Source: JAJXWB01 sp046349085
Lineage (GTDB): Bacteria; Pseudomonadota; Alphaproteobacteria; Rhizobiales; Beijerinckiaceae
Direction: 5' to 3'
Assembly: GCA_046349085.1 (NCBI GenBank)
Contig: JAXMDA010000004.1
Coordinates: 372,001 to 436,000 of the forward strand
DNA: 64,000 nucleotides
Shown: positions 1 to 12,529 of the stretch, piece after piece
Layout of the letters: every line of letters starts with the position of its first letter
Numbering within the stretch: the stretch's first letter is position 1
Notes under the pieces: generated by a model
Told to the model about the DNA's origin: nothing
The model's input: only the letters and a program-made list of their open reading frames with translations
Databases searched by the model: none
Program-made: the position numbers and the translations under genes

Positions 1-904
1 CGCGGCGGAAATGGCGGCGCAGCGCAGCGGCGGCGAAGAAACAGGCGACCGCGGCCATATAGCTCGGCAGGTGGATGATGCTCGTCATCAGCGGCCGCCA
101 GCCGTGTCCGATGAAGCCTGTCGCCCATGTCGCGACGAAGAGCCCTAGGAAGGCTGCGATCCACAGCGTCGCCTCGCGCGCGCCGAGCTTGCCGCGCCGA
201 TGCAGATTGTAGGCGACGCCGACGAACATCAGGATAATCATCGGCGGATAGGCCGCCAGGAACTCGAACTTGCCGGCGAGCTTTTCATAGCCCGGCTGCA
301 CGCGGGCGGCGACGACGAGGCAGGGAATCCACAACAGGAAGATGACGAAGGGCGCAAGCGCGACCCTCCTGCGGCCGGCGGCGATGTCGCGCGCCAGCAG
401 GGCGCAGAGGCCGTAGAAGAACAGCTCGACTTCCAGCGTCCACACCACGCCGTCGATCGGCCGGGAATCGAGGATCGGCCTCAGCGGCGCGACCATGTGC
501 GAGACGAGGTGCTTCGCCTGGAACGGCAGGCTGGCGCCGAACCAGGCGACGCCCGCCGCGACCGCCGCGACCGACAGGAGAATGCCGCACCAGAACGTGG
601 GGTAGATGCGGAAGAAGCGGCCGACGAGAAAGGCTTTCACGTCGTAGGCGACGAGCGAATAGGGAATGACGAAGCCGCTGATGACGAAAAACAGCCCGAC
701 GCCGAACGAGCCGTAGTTGATCGGCAGCGCGACGAACGCCCTGGCGATGGCCGGAGGCTCGGCCGCGCCCGGCGGCAGGCCGGTGAAATAGGCGACCGTG
801 GCCGGGTCCAGCCAGTAACCCACGGCCAGATGCGAGATCACGACCGACAGCGCCGCCAGTCCGCGCAGAATGTTGGCGAATTCAAATCTCTCGGTCTGCA
901 TCAT
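1..904 (-). CDS. Acyltransferase 3 family membrane protein (partial, 3' end outside window)
   Basis: The minus strand carries an open frame from an ATG at 904 (a second in-frame ATG follows at 901) that runs off the left edge, giving 301 codons without a stop. Near the N-terminus it has the family signature ILRGLAALSVVISHL, then FGVGLFFVISGFVIPYS and VWTLEVELFFYGL, followed by several hydrophobic membrane segments. This is the OafA/YrhL-like acyltransferase 3 family, integral inner-membrane enzymes that usually O-acylate surface polysaccharides or other envelope glycans. The conserved His of the first segment (SHL) is present. The acceptor cannot be inferred. Upstream on the same strand lies rnpB. 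The C-terminus is not in view. Confidence 0.85.
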   Translation of the reverse strand, partial: MMQTERFEFANILRGLAALSVVISHLAVGYWLDPATVAYFTGLPPGAAEPPAIARAFVALPINYGSFGVGLFFVISGFVIPYSLVAYDVKAFLVGRFFRIYPTFWCGILLSVAAVAAGVAWFGASLPFQAKHLVSHMVAPLRPILDSRPIDGVVWTLEVELFFYGLCALLARDIAAGRRRVALAPFVIFLLWIPCLVVAARVQPGYEKLAGKFEFLAAYPPMIILMFVGVAYNLHRRGKLGAREATLWIAAFLGLFVATWATGFIGHGWRPLMTSIIHLPSYMAAVACFFAAAALRRHFRR

Positions 905-999
905 TCGCCGGCATGCGCGGGTTATCTCCCTTGCCTATCTGCCTGCGAAACGTCCCCTGCGGCAACGACTAAATCGCTGCATGCACAAAAGCGGTTGGG

Positions 1000-1392
<393 letters not shown>

Positions 1393-1397
1393 GCTTG

Positions 1398-1426
1398 GGG
1401 ATAGGCGCAGGGCGCGCGGATTGCAA
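1398..1426 (-). promoter_or_regulatory. Candidate rnpB promoter
   Basis: On the minus strand TTGCAA (1426-1421) and TATCCC (1403-1398) are 17 bp apart. The -10-like box ends about six bases before the predicted 5' end of the P1 helix. The spacing fits a sigma70-type promoter, but the -10 is a poor match, so this is an inference from position. Confidence 0.4.
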
Positions 1427-1541
1427 GCAGCGCTTTGCGCAGGCGCGTCCTGCGTCAGATACCGGTGGCGCGCCCGCGCGCTTCATGGAACCATGCGCGC
1501 ACGCAGCGCTGCGGCGCCGTGCGCAACAAACGGGAGGACAA

Positions 1542-1919
1542 ATGTTCAGTCACGTCATGATCGGTTCGAACGACATCGAGCGGTCGAAGAAATTCTACGA
1601 CGCCGTGTTCGGCGCCATCGGCGGCAAGCCGGCCATCGTCGATCCCAAGGGCCGGCTCATGTATCTGCACAACGGCGGCGTGTTCATGGTGACCAGACCG
1701 ATCGACGGCAAGGAAGCGCATCACGCCAACGGCGGGACCATCGGCTTCGCCGTGAACGATCAGGCCGAAGCCGACGCCTGGCACAAGGCGGGGGTCGCCA
1801 ATGGCGGGACGGCGATCGAGGATCCGCCGGGCGTGCGCGACGGCGGCAAGGTCAAGCTCTATCTCGCCTACCTCCGCGATCCCGATGGCAACAAGATCTG
1901 CGCGATGAAGCGCATGTGA
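1542..1919 (+). CDS. VOC (glyoxalase/dioxygenase superfamily) protein
   Basis: 125 residues. The start ATG follows GGGAGG at a good distance. A longer in-frame extension upstream runs through rnpB and is rejected. The N-terminus FSHVMIGSNDIERSKKFYD and the C-terminal LAYLRDPDGNKICAM are typical of single-domain vicinal-oxygen-chelate proteins built from beta-alpha-beta-beta-beta modules. Such proteins usually act as dimers on small molecules (glyoxalases, dioxygenases, resistance proteins). His4 is a plausible metal ligand, but the late Glu common in metal-binding members is replaced by the Cys-Ala of KICAM, so metal use is uncertain. The substrate cannot be predicted. The gene is monocistronic, followed by hairpins at 1928-2004. 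Confidence 0.88.
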   Translation: MFSHVMIGSNDIERSKKFYDAVFGAIGGKPAIVDPKGRLMYLHNGGVFMVTRPIDGKEAHHANGGTIGFAVNDQAEADAWHKAGVANGGTAIEDPPGVRDGGKVKLYLAYLRDPDGNKICAMKRM

Positions 1920-1927
1920 CCGCTAAG

Positions 1928-1956
1928 GCCCGGACGCGCGCTCGCGCGCTCCGGGC
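1928..1956. terminator. Hairpin after VOC gene
   Basis: GCCCGGA at 1928 pairs with TCCGGGC ending at 1956, and the CGCGCG-rich intervening bases can extend the stem. It starts nine bases after the VOC stop codon. There is no clear T tract, so it is a probable transcript-end structure rather than a classical intrinsic terminator. Confidence 0.5.
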
Positions 1957-1980
1957 TCAAGGCGGATTTGCAAAGGCAAA

Positions 1981-2004
1981 CGGCGAGCCCTTTCGAGCTC
2001 GCCG
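1981..2004 (-). terminator. Hairpin downstream of the lytic transglycosylase gene
   Basis: CGGCGAGC (1981-1988) and GCTCGCCG (1997-2004) form a perfect 8-bp stem. Read on the minus strand it is followed by TTTGCCTTTG. It lies about 40 bases past the stop of the minus-strand transglycosylase gene and probably ends that transcript. Confidence 0.5.
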
Positions 2005-2043
2005 CCGGTTGCCCCGATATTCTGAAAACGCTTGGAACCGTTC

Positions 2044-2640
2044 TCAGTTGCTCGCCATTATGGCGCGCGCCTTCGAGCAGTAAGCGCGATTTGCGGCGTT
2101 CATGTGATGGGCGTAGTGGCCCGACTGATAACGCATCACCGTTCCACAGACATCGCCGCCCGACATGCGATAGGCCTGGGCGAGGTATTTCATGCCGAAG
2201 GTCACGTTGGTTTCGGCATGGTAGAGGGCGGACGCAGAGCCCGCGAAACCTACGCCGCGCGCGGTCGCCGGTTTGATCTGCATGAGACCGACCGCGCCGC
2301 CGTTCGACACGCGCGGGTTATAGCGGCTCTCGATGCGCACGACGGCGTCGGCGAGCTTGAACGGCACGCCATTGGCGGCGGCATGGCGCGCGATGATGTC
2401 GCGCACCGAACCGCGCGCGCTGGCTTCGTAGCCGAGCGCTGCGCCCCGCTTCACGCGCCCGCGCGCCGGTTCGCCCTTCTCGACGGGCGCGGCAGGAGAA
2501 CCAGCCGGCGTCGCCGCCAGGTCGCTCGACATGCCCTGATTGAGAAACCAGAACCGGCCTTCCGTATCGTCTGCGCGGGCGCCAGAAATCGGGGCCGCCG
2601 CAAGCGCTGCAGCCAACATCGTGGGGACGAACTTCTTCAT
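2044..2640 (-). CDS. Secreted lytic transglycosylase (SLT, GH23-like)
   Basis: 198 residues starting at MKKFVPTMLAAALAAAPISG, a clear signal peptide ending near ARA (residue 23). The upstream in-frame extension has no such feature and is dropped. Residues about 80-190 form a soluble-lytic-transglycosylase domain: the catalytic Glu lies in VRIESRYNP (Glu104), followed by GLMQIKPATA (residues 118-127) and a C-terminal YQSGHY block. Such enzymes cleave the MurNAc-GlcNAc bond to give 1,6-anhydro products in the periplasm. Two cysteines (165 and 188) may form a disulfide. The domain is small, as in conjugation or secretion-associated transglycosylases, but no such system is nearby. The upstream 2641-2886 is AT-rich for this genome and probably holds divergent promoters. 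Confidence 0.9.
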   Translation of the reverse strand: MKKFVPTMLAAALAAAPISGARADDTEGRFWFLNQGMSSDLAATPAGSPAAPVEKGEPARGRVKRGAALGYEASARGSVRDIIARHAAANGVPFKLADAVVRIESRYNPRVSNGGAVGLMQIKPATARGVGFAGSASALYHAETNVTFGMKYLAQAYRMSGGDVCGTVMRYQSGHYAHHMNAANRAYCSKARAIMASN

Positions 2641-2886
2641 TCGGTCAATTTTCCTGTCGAATTTCGTGGGGGAAGGCGAGCTTATCCTTTCAAAATGTGA
2701 CCAGAATTTGCTCATATATTGCACTGCAACATCTTTAGTAAAGCGAACGATAATTATCCAGATAGACAGTATCAATATTATATAGCCACGATTTCGGATA
2801 TTTGGCTTCAGTTTATCTTTGAGGCCGCGGCGTGCCCGCAGGCCAGCGGATTGCCGGGCCCGCACGTCCACGCCCTATAATGGGCC

Positions 2887-3636
2887 ATGGATTCGTTTCG
2901 CGCGGACTCTTCGCTCGTCGATTTCGTGCGGGCCTCGCCGAACCACGGCGACCGGCGCGGGCAGACGCCCGACAGCATCGTGCTGCATTACACGGGCATG
3001 CCGACGGCCGATGGCGCGCTCGCGCAGCTCTGCGATCCACGAGCGGAAGTTTCCGCGCATTATTTCGTGTTCGAGGACGGCCGCATCGTCCAGTTGGTGC
3101 CAGAGGAACGGCGCGCGTGGCACGCCGGGCGGTCTTCATGGTTCGAGCAAACCGACATGAATTCGGCGTCCATCGGCATCGAGATCGTCAATCCCGGCCA
3201 CGACGGAGGTCTGCCGCCTTTCCCCGATGCGCAGATTGCGGCTGTGATCGCGCTCTGCCGGGACATCGTCGCTCGCCGCGCGATTGCGCAAGATCGCATT
3301 CTCGCTCATTCCGACATTGCGCCGGGACGCAAGGTCGATCCCGGCGAAAAATTTCCCTGGGCGCGGCTTGCGGCCGATGGCGTGGGCGTCTGGCGCGATC
3401 CTGCGCTTGATGTCGACGGCATGATTCTCGGTTTCGGCGCGACAGGTTCGGCCGTGTCGTCATTGCAGCGCGATCTGCGCGCGCTCGGCTACGGCCTCGA
3501 GGAAACCGGCGTCTACGACGCGCGCACAAAGACGGTCGTCGAGGCGTTTCAGCGTCGCTGGCGTCCGCAGCGCATCGACGGCGTCGCAGACGCGGGCACT
3601 GTGATCACCATTCGCGCAAGCCGGCGCGGCGTGTAA
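2887..3636 (+). CDS. N-acetylmuramoyl-L-alanine amidase with peptidoglycan-binding domain
   Basis: 249 residues. Residues about 28-155 are an Amidase_2 (AmpD/AmiD type) domain with likely zinc ligands His34 (VLHYTG), His141 (AHSDIAPGRKVDPG) and Asp151, plus Glu99 in IGIEI. Residues about 185-245 (VSSLQRDLRALGYGL ... VVEAFQRRW) are a PG_binding_1 repeat. The enzyme cleaves the lactyl-Ala bond of muropeptides. No signal peptide is visible, which fits a cytoplasmic AmpD-like recycling role, although the wall-binding domain is more like AmiD. It is divergent from the lytic transglycosylase gene, so two muropeptide-processing enzymes sit back to back. Confidence 0.92.
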   Translation: MDSFRADSSLVDFVRASPNHGDRRGQTPDSIVLHYTGMPTADGALAQLCDPRAEVSAHYFVFEDGRIVQLVPEERRAWHAGRSSWFEQTDMNSASIGIEIVNPGHDGGLPPFPDAQIAAVIALCRDIVARRAIAQDRILAHSDIAPGRKVDPGEKFPWARLAADGVGVWRDPALDVDGMILGFGATGSAVSSLQRDLRALGYGLEETGVYDARTKTVVEAFQRRWRPQRIDGVADAGTVITIRASRRGV

Positions 3637-3781
3637 TCACGCAGTCGCCTTGTGGAATCGCATTGATTCACATGTAACTTGTTTCAGCGCAAGGAAGCCG
3701 CTGATCCCGCGTGATTTGAATGGACCGATGCGGGGAGCCGCATTGGATAGGCCAAAGCCTCCCTGCAGACGGGGATGGTTC

Positions 3782-5758
3782 ATGTTTGCCTACATCACTC
3801 ATGCCATGAAAACGAAGCGGCTGTCGGCGACGGTCTGCGCCGCCGCCTTGGCGACGTTGGGAATGGCGCCGGCGTCGGCGCAGCCGGTGTTGCAGAATCA
3901 GCTCCTGGCGAAGGCGCAGCCGGACGAGTGCTTTGTCAGTCTGGCCAGCCCGCAGAATTTGCCGTTGTCCGCAAATCCCTGCACGAATGCCGGAAGCATC
4001 AAGAAGGTCGATCAGGCGTACGCTTGGGGACTCACCAAGATCGACTCCAGCAGTCGCGTCTGGTTCGGCACGGCCGCAAACGTCGAATGTCTCGTTCTGC
4101 AGCTTTATCTCGGCTTGAACACGCCGATGCAGACGCCGTCCTACGCTTGCGAGTTCTCGCAAAGCCAGTTCGCGAAGAATTATTTCGCGGCGCTCGGTCA
4201 GCCGGTGCCGGCGAACTTCCCGGGCGACTGGCGTCCGCCGAAGCTCTACTACTACGACTACAGCGCCGCGGGTCAGTTGGTCGATGTCGGCGTCACGATG
4301 GATGCCGCGAGCCAGAAGCTGCTCGCATCCACGCTCGGCATCCGCTCCGCGGGCTCCGCGCTCGCGCCCGTGTCGTTTGGCGAAGCGTCCGCCGCTAACG
4401 GCGTGATCTTCTTCGCCGGGCCTGCGCTGAGCGGAAAGGCGATCAATCTGTTCGCCTTCAAGGACACCGGTCAGTTCATCGCGTCGACGCAGATGCCGGT
4501 GTACAACGACATCCGTCAGTGGATCGTGGCCAACAACGCGCTCTATACCGGCGTGCGCGACACGGCCAGCGGCGCGGGCGTCATCCTCAAATGGATCGGC
4601 GACGCCACGCCGGCGAATGTGTTCAAGTTCGCGCCGGTGGGTCAGACCGACGCCGAGGTCGCATATTTCACGGCGACGACTGGCCCCAATGCGCGCCTCT
4701 ATGTCACGACCTGGGGCGGCATCAACGTGCTGGGCATTGGCCAGTCTTCGTCGTCCTCTCCCAAGCGGACCGCCGCAGACGGCGCTGACACTCAGCTTCC
4801 GATGTCCGGCGTGTGGGTGAGCCCGGTGCTGCCGGCCAACGGCGCGCTGCCGGACAGCACCGCGCCCTGGACGAAGATCTGGGACGTGAGCAAGTACGAG
4901 GTCGACCCGAATGTCGCGGTGACGCTGTTCGGCGGCGCGATCGGCACGCTCAACAACCAGGTCTACTGGGGCCTGATGCAGGTGCCGTTCACCGGCGTCG
5001 AAGTGCTGATGAAATCCTGCCCCGGCGCACTCCAGTCGTCCACCGACGCGCTGCAGGCGATCGCCTACACGACGCGGCCAATTCCGATCTTCCGTGCGGA
5101 CGGAACGGGCGCCGCGCCGCCAGCCTCGTCCTCGCTGCTGTATGGGTCCGCCAACCTGTACAAGTCGACCTGCGTGAACGGAAACCCGACCAGCGCCGCC
5201 GGAAACACCTTGCAATGGGCGCAAGTGCCCAACGCGAGCGGCCAGACGCCGCTTTACGGCGCGGCAGGCTTTGGCAATCCGTTCAACACCTACACGTGGT
5301 CTGCCGCTACCTATAAGCAGAAGCTGTACTTCGGCACGTTCGACTGGAGCTACATCGCAATGGACGGCTTGCCCAACATTGCGCAGGCTCTGGGCGTGAC
5401 GCTTCCCAGCAACGCGCAATTGCTGCTGCTGCAGTATATGGGCATCGCGGCGCCGTACTATGGCGCCGACGTCTGGCGGTTCGACAACACGACGTCCAAG
5501 GCGGTCGCCGAAAGCCAGGATGGTCTCGGCAACTTCCTGAACTACGGCGTGCGGACCCTGTATGGCGGATCGGATTACCTGTTCGCCGGCACGGCCAACC
5601 CGATGAATCTGAAGACCGTCGACACGTCGCAGTTCACGCCGCTCGGCGGTATGAAAGGCGGCTGGGAGGTTCGTCGGCTGACCGGATCGTCGTCGACGAT
5701 CTGGACGCCGCAGCCCCTGATCGGTCAGGCGCCCCAAGCCGCGAAGGCCGCGCGCTGA
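3782..5758 (+). CDS. Large secreted protein of unknown function
   Basis: 658 residues from ATG 3782, which has a GGGGA just upstream. An alternative ATG at 3806 (MKTKRLSATVC) begins exactly at the signal peptide but has no ribosome site. The signal peptide ends near APASAQP, so the mature protein is about 620 residues in the periplasm or outside. No family was recognised. The body has many Gly/Tyr/Trp/Asn-rich beta-type blocks (LYVTTWGGINVLGIG, QKLYFGTFDWSYIAMDG, DVWRFDNTTSK) that recall beta-propeller or lectin-like folds, but no repeat could be fixed by eye. Cysteines are few and paired. Composition is normal for a protein, unlike the Arg-rich antisense frame of almost equal length. It is a single gene ending before the terminator at 5778. 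Confidence 0.8.
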   Translation: MFAYITHAMKTKRLSATVCAAALATLGMAPASAQPVLQNQLLAKAQPDECFVSLASPQNLPLSANPCTNAGSIKKVDQAYAWGLTKIDSSSRVWFGTAANVECLVLQLYLGLNTPMQTPSYACEFSQSQFAKNYFAALGQPVPANFPGDWRPPKLYYYDYSAAGQLVDVGVTMDAASQKLLASTLGIRSAGSALAPVSFGEASAANGVIFFAGPALSGKAINLFAFKDTGQFIASTQMPVYNDIRQWIVANNALYTGVRDTASGAGVILKWIGDATPANVFKFAPVGQTDAEVAYFTATTGPNARLYVTTWGGINVLGIGQSSSSSPKRTAADGADTQLPMSGVWVSPVLPANGALPDSTAPWTKIWDVSKYEVDPNVAVTLFGGAIGTLNNQVYWGLMQVPFTGVEVLMKSCPGALQSSTDALQAIAYTTRPIPIFRADGTGAAPPASSSLLYGSANLYKSTCVNGNPTSAAGNTLQWAQVPNASGQTPLYGAAGFGNPFNTYTWSAATYKQKLYFGTFDWSYIAMDGLPNIAQALGVTLPSNAQLLLLQYMGIAAPYYGADVWRFDNTTSKAVAESQDGLGNFLNYGVRTLYGGSDYLFAGTANPMNLKTVDTSQFTPLGGMKGGWEVRRLTGSSSTIWTPQPLIGQAPQAAKAAR

Positions 5759-5777
5759 TCGCATAGAATGCAAAAAC

Positions 5778-5812
5778 GAGCCCCGGGCCTCCTCATCGGA
5801 GACCCGGGGCTC
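5778..5812. terminator. Bidirectional intrinsic terminator
   Basis: GAGCCCCGGG (5778-5787) and CCCGGGGCTC (5803-5812) form a perfect 10-bp stem with a 15-base loop between two convergent genes. On the minus strand it is followed by GTTTTTG and on the plus strand by CGTTTATG, so it probably ends transcription from both sides, best for the minus-strand dioxygenase. Confidence 0.85.
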
Positions 5813-5839
5813 CGTTTATGTACTGGCGCAGACGACCGA

Positions 5840-6748
5840 CTATCCTGCCGCCCGCAAGTCGACTTTCATTCCCGCCTGCTCGCAGGAATTTGCGACGTCT
5901 TCCACCGTCGCGCGCTGCACGTCGCGCTTCCAGCGCAGATCGTCGAACGGCGTGCCCCGATGCAGCGTCTGCCTGTTGTCCCATATGACGAGATCGTTGA
6001 CGCGCCACCGATGCGTGTACACGAACTGGCGCTGCGTCGCGTGCGCCATCAGTTCCTCGATCAGCGCTTTGCCCTCCGCCTCGTCCATGCCGATCACGCG
6101 GCCGGCGTGCGAGGCGAGATAGAGGCATCTGCGGCCGGTCTGTGGAATGGTCCGCACCATCACCTGCGGCACAGGCGGCATGGCCGCGCGCTCCTCCGCG
6201 CTGAAATTCGTGAAGCCGAGCTTCGCCCGCGAATTGAAGATCGAATGCTCGCAGACGAGCTTGTCGATCTTCCGTCTCGTCTCGCCAGGCAGCGCATCGT
6301 AAGCCGCGCGCATGTCGGCGAATTCCGTATGGCCGCCAACGGGCGGAACGGAGCGCGCATAGAGGAGCGAGGCATAGGCCGGCGTGTACTTGAACGTCGA
6401 GTCCGAATGCCAGAGACGGTTGCCGAGCTGGAACATGCGCTGGCGCGAATTCTCACCCCACAGCTCGTTGTTCTCGTCGAGATTGGATACGTCCGCGAGT
6501 TCGGCGACCACGCGCAGCTTCGCGTCCTTGCGGTGCGTGGCGATCGAGGTTTCGAGCGGCCCGAAATTCCGGGCGAAATCGATATGTTCGTCCGCCGACA
6601 GCGCCTGGTCCGGAAAGACCAGAACCGCATAGCGGTCGAAGGCCGCGCGGATCGCCGCGAGATCATCCGGCGAAAGCGGCTTCGACAGATCGACGTCGCC
6701 GACCTCCGCGGCAAAATTCTCCGAGACCGGCCAGAATTGCGCGCCCAT
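5840..6748 (-). CDS. TauD/TfdA-family Fe(II)/2-oxoglutarate dioxygenase
   Basis: 302 residues from ATG 6748, which has GGGAG upstream; a longer in-frame start is rejected. The iron-binding facial triad is visible: His114 and Asp116 in LWHSDSTF, and His263 in TLHRGTPFDD, with Arg275/Arg279 nearby to bind 2-oxoglutarate. The family (TauD, TfdA, AtsK) hydroxylates small acids such as taurine, aryloxyacetates or alkyl sulfates, releasing succinate and CO2. The N-terminus (FAAEVGDVDLSKPLS) and length match TfdA-like enzymes. No ABC importer for sulfonates is next to it, so the substrate is open. It is divergent from the SDR gene at 6919. Confidence 0.9.
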   Translation of the reverse strand: MGAQFWPVSENFAAEVGDVDLSKPLSPDDLAAIRAAFDRYAVLVFPDQALSADEHIDFARNFGPLETSIATHRKDAKLRVVAELADVSNLDENNELWGENSRQRMFQLGNRLWHSDSTFKYTPAYASLLYARSVPPVGGHTEFADMRAAYDALPGETRRKIDKLVCEHSIFNSRAKLGFTNFSAEERAAMPPVPQVMVRTIPQTGRRCLYLASHAGRVIGMDEAEGKALIEELMAHATQRQFVYTHRWRVNDLVIWDNRQTLHRGTPFDDLRWKRDVQRATVEDVANSCEQAGMKVDLRAAG

Positions 6749-6918
6749 GGCGTTCTCCCAGGTCTGCGCGTGTCGAACCGCAGGTTCGCCGCGCCTTTCC
6801 CGCCAGCATGACGCAAGCGCGCGGGCCGTCAATGGGCGGGCCGCGCAAGGCTGCCTCGCGCTTGCCATCGGGCGCGCTTTGTCTGCACATTCGGGCAAGA
6901 CTTCTCACGGAGAACCCG

Positions 6919-7776
6919 ATGAAACGTTCCGTCGTCGTCACAGGCGCCTCGACCGGCATCGGCTATGCGATTGCGCAGACGCTCGCGCGCGAGGGCTTCC
7001 ACGTTTTTGCCGGCGTGCGCCGCATGGACGACGCCGACAGGCTTGTCGAGGACATCGGCGACGAACTGACGCCGCTGATCTTCGACGTGACCGACCCGCA
7101 AGGTCTCGCCGAGGCCGCGCGCGACGTCGGCGAACGGTTGGGAACGACGACGCTCGCCGGCCTCGTCAACAATGCCGGCGTCGCCGTCGCCGGACCTCTG
7201 CTGCATCTGCCGATCGACGAGCTGCGTCGCCAGCTCGAGGTCAACGTCGTCGCGCAAGTCGCCGTCACCCAGGCTTTCGCGCCGCTGCTGGGCGCCGACA
7301 GGTCCCGCAAGGGCGAGCCCGGCCGCATCGTCAACATGTCGTCCATCTCCGGGCGCCTCGCCATGCCGTTCGGCGGCGCCTATGCCGCCTCGAAACATGC
7401 GTTCGAAGCGATCTCCGACGCGCTGCGGCGCGAATTGATGCTGTACGGCGTCGACGTCATCGTGATCGAGCCCGGCCCCATCGCCACCCCGATCTGGGAC
7501 AAGGCCGAGGCGCAGGATCATTCCGCCTTCCTGAAGACCGATTATCGCGACGCGATCGAGCGCCTGCGCTCCTACATGCTCAAGCGCGGCCGCGAAGGAC
7601 TGCCGCCCGAGCGCGTCGCCGCCTCGGTGCTGCGCGCGCTGCTGGCGCCTAAGCCGCCGACGCGCATTCCCGTCCTGTCCGGCAAGTTCGCCAACTGGAT
7701 TTTGCCGCGCGCACTGCCGGACCGCGTGCTGGACAGGATGGTGGGAAAGAGATTGGGGTTGATGAGGAAAGACTGA
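6919..7776 (+). CDS. Short-chain dehydrogenase/reductase (SDR)
   Basis: 285 residues from ATG 6919, preceded by ACGGAGAA. It is a classical SDR: cofactor motif TGASTGIG (8-15), NNAGVAVAG, active-site Ser in MSSISG and the YAASK tetrad Tyr/Lys. An Arg-rich C-terminal part of about 90 residues makes it slightly longer than the 250-residue norm and resembles the retinol-dehydrogenase-like subgroup. The enzyme should oxidise or reduce an alcohol/ketone pair with NAD(P). The substrate is not deducible. It is monocistronic; the downstream 7777-7921 holds only repeat DNA. Confidence 0.9.
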   Translation: MKRSVVVTGASTGIGYAIAQTLAREGFHVFAGVRRMDDADRLVEDIGDELTPLIFDVTDPQGLAEAARDVGERLGTTTLAGLVNNAGVAVAGPLLHLPIDELRRQLEVNVVAQVAVTQAFAPLLGADRSRKGEPGRIVNMSSISGRLAMPFGGAYAASKHAFEAISDALRRELMLYGVDVIVIEPGPIATPIWDKAEAQDHSAFLKTDYRDAIERLRSYMLKRGREGLPPERVAASVLRALLAPKPPTRIPVLSGKFANWILPRALPDRVLDRMVGKRLGLMRKD

Positions 7777-7778
7777 AC

Positions 7779-7909
7779 GGACCGCGAGCTTTCAGGAGGG
7801 CAGCCCCAACGCAACGTCATCCCGGCCGAAGCGAAGCGCAGAGCCGGGAACCAGGCAGCCGGCCCGGCGGAGCTGGATCCCGGATCGGCCTTCGGCCGTC
7901 CGGGATGAC
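7779..7909. repeat. Palindromic intergenic repeats (partial GCGAGC type plus CATCCCGG type)
   Basis: A short half element GGACCGCGAGCTTTCAGG (from 7780) is followed by an inverted repeat bounded by GTCATCCCGG (from 7817) and CCGGGATGAC (to 7909) with an internal stem. The second type recurs at 44298-44392. It sits between convergent genes and may also terminate transcripts. Confidence 0.75.
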
Positions 7910-7921
7910 AGATTGAAAACC

Positions 7922-11616
<3,695 letters not shown>

Positions 11617-11617
<1 letters not shown>

Positions 11618-12528
11618 TACGCGGTCGCTCCAACCTTCGCCCGCACCCCCAGGAGATGGCACGTCGCATAAACGAGATCGGCGCGGTTCATCGTGTAGAA
11701 ATGAAAATTCTCGACGCCGCGATCCATCAGGTCGAGCGCCTGTTCGGCGGCCACCGCGGCCGCGATCAGGCGGCGCGTGGCGGGATCGTTGTCGAGACCT
11801 TCGAACCTGTCGGCCAGCCATTGCGGCACGCTCGCGCCGGTCTTCTTCGCGAAGCCCGCCGTCTGCTTGAAGTTCTGCACCGCCACGAGCCCGGGCAGGA
11901 TCGGAATGTCGACGCCCGCTTTCCGCACGCGGTCGAGATAGCGGAAATAAATGTCGTTCTCGAAGAAGAACTGCGTGATGGCGCGCGTCGCGCCGGCGTC
12001 GATCTTGGCTTTCAGCGCGTCGATATCCTGGTCGAAGGACGCGCTTTCCGGATGCATTTCGGGATAGGCCGACACGGAGACGTCGAAATCGCCGATGCGC
12101 CTGACGGCGCGCACGAGATCGGTGGATGTGGCGTAGCCGCCCGGATGAGCCTCGTAGGCCGTGCCGACGCCGCCCGTCGGATCGCCGCGCAGCGCCACGA
12201 CATGGCGCACGCCCGCCGCATGATAGGCGCGCACGACATCGTCGATTTCCTCGCGCGTCGCGGCGACGCAGGTCAGATGCGCCGCGGGCTTGATCTGCGT
12301 CTCGCGCACGATGCGCGCGACGGTGGCGTGCGTGCGCTCGCGCGTCGAGCCGCCGGCGCCGTAGGTGACGGAGACGAAATCGGGCGCAAGCGGCGCGAGG
12401 CGCTCGACCGCCTCCCACAATTGCGCCTCCATCTCCGCGGTCTTCGGCGGAAAGAACTCGAAGGAGACGCCGACCTGCTTGTGCGGCCCGCGGCTCGTGC
12501 GCGTTTGATCGTCCAGCTTTTCGAGCAT
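11617..12528 (-). CDS. metF: 5,10-methylenetetrahydrofolate reductase
   Basis: 303 residues, family-typical length. It starts MLEKLDDQTRT; the FEFFPPKT motif carries the conserved Glu, and VSVTYGAGGSTRERT, HLTCV, LRGDP and FFFEND are the known FAD/folate-binding blocks of the TIM barrel. The enzyme makes the 5-methyl-THF used by MetH. It starts one base after the regulator's stop codon and overlaps metH by one base, so the three genes form one transcript. Confidence 0.98.
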
Positions 12529-12529
12529 G

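Noticed and set aside
3668..5773. 701-codon minus-strand frame opposite the secreted protein
   Set aside because: Almost the same length as the plus-strand gene, but Arg/His-rich and without signal peptide; the plus strand has a signal peptide and normal composition.
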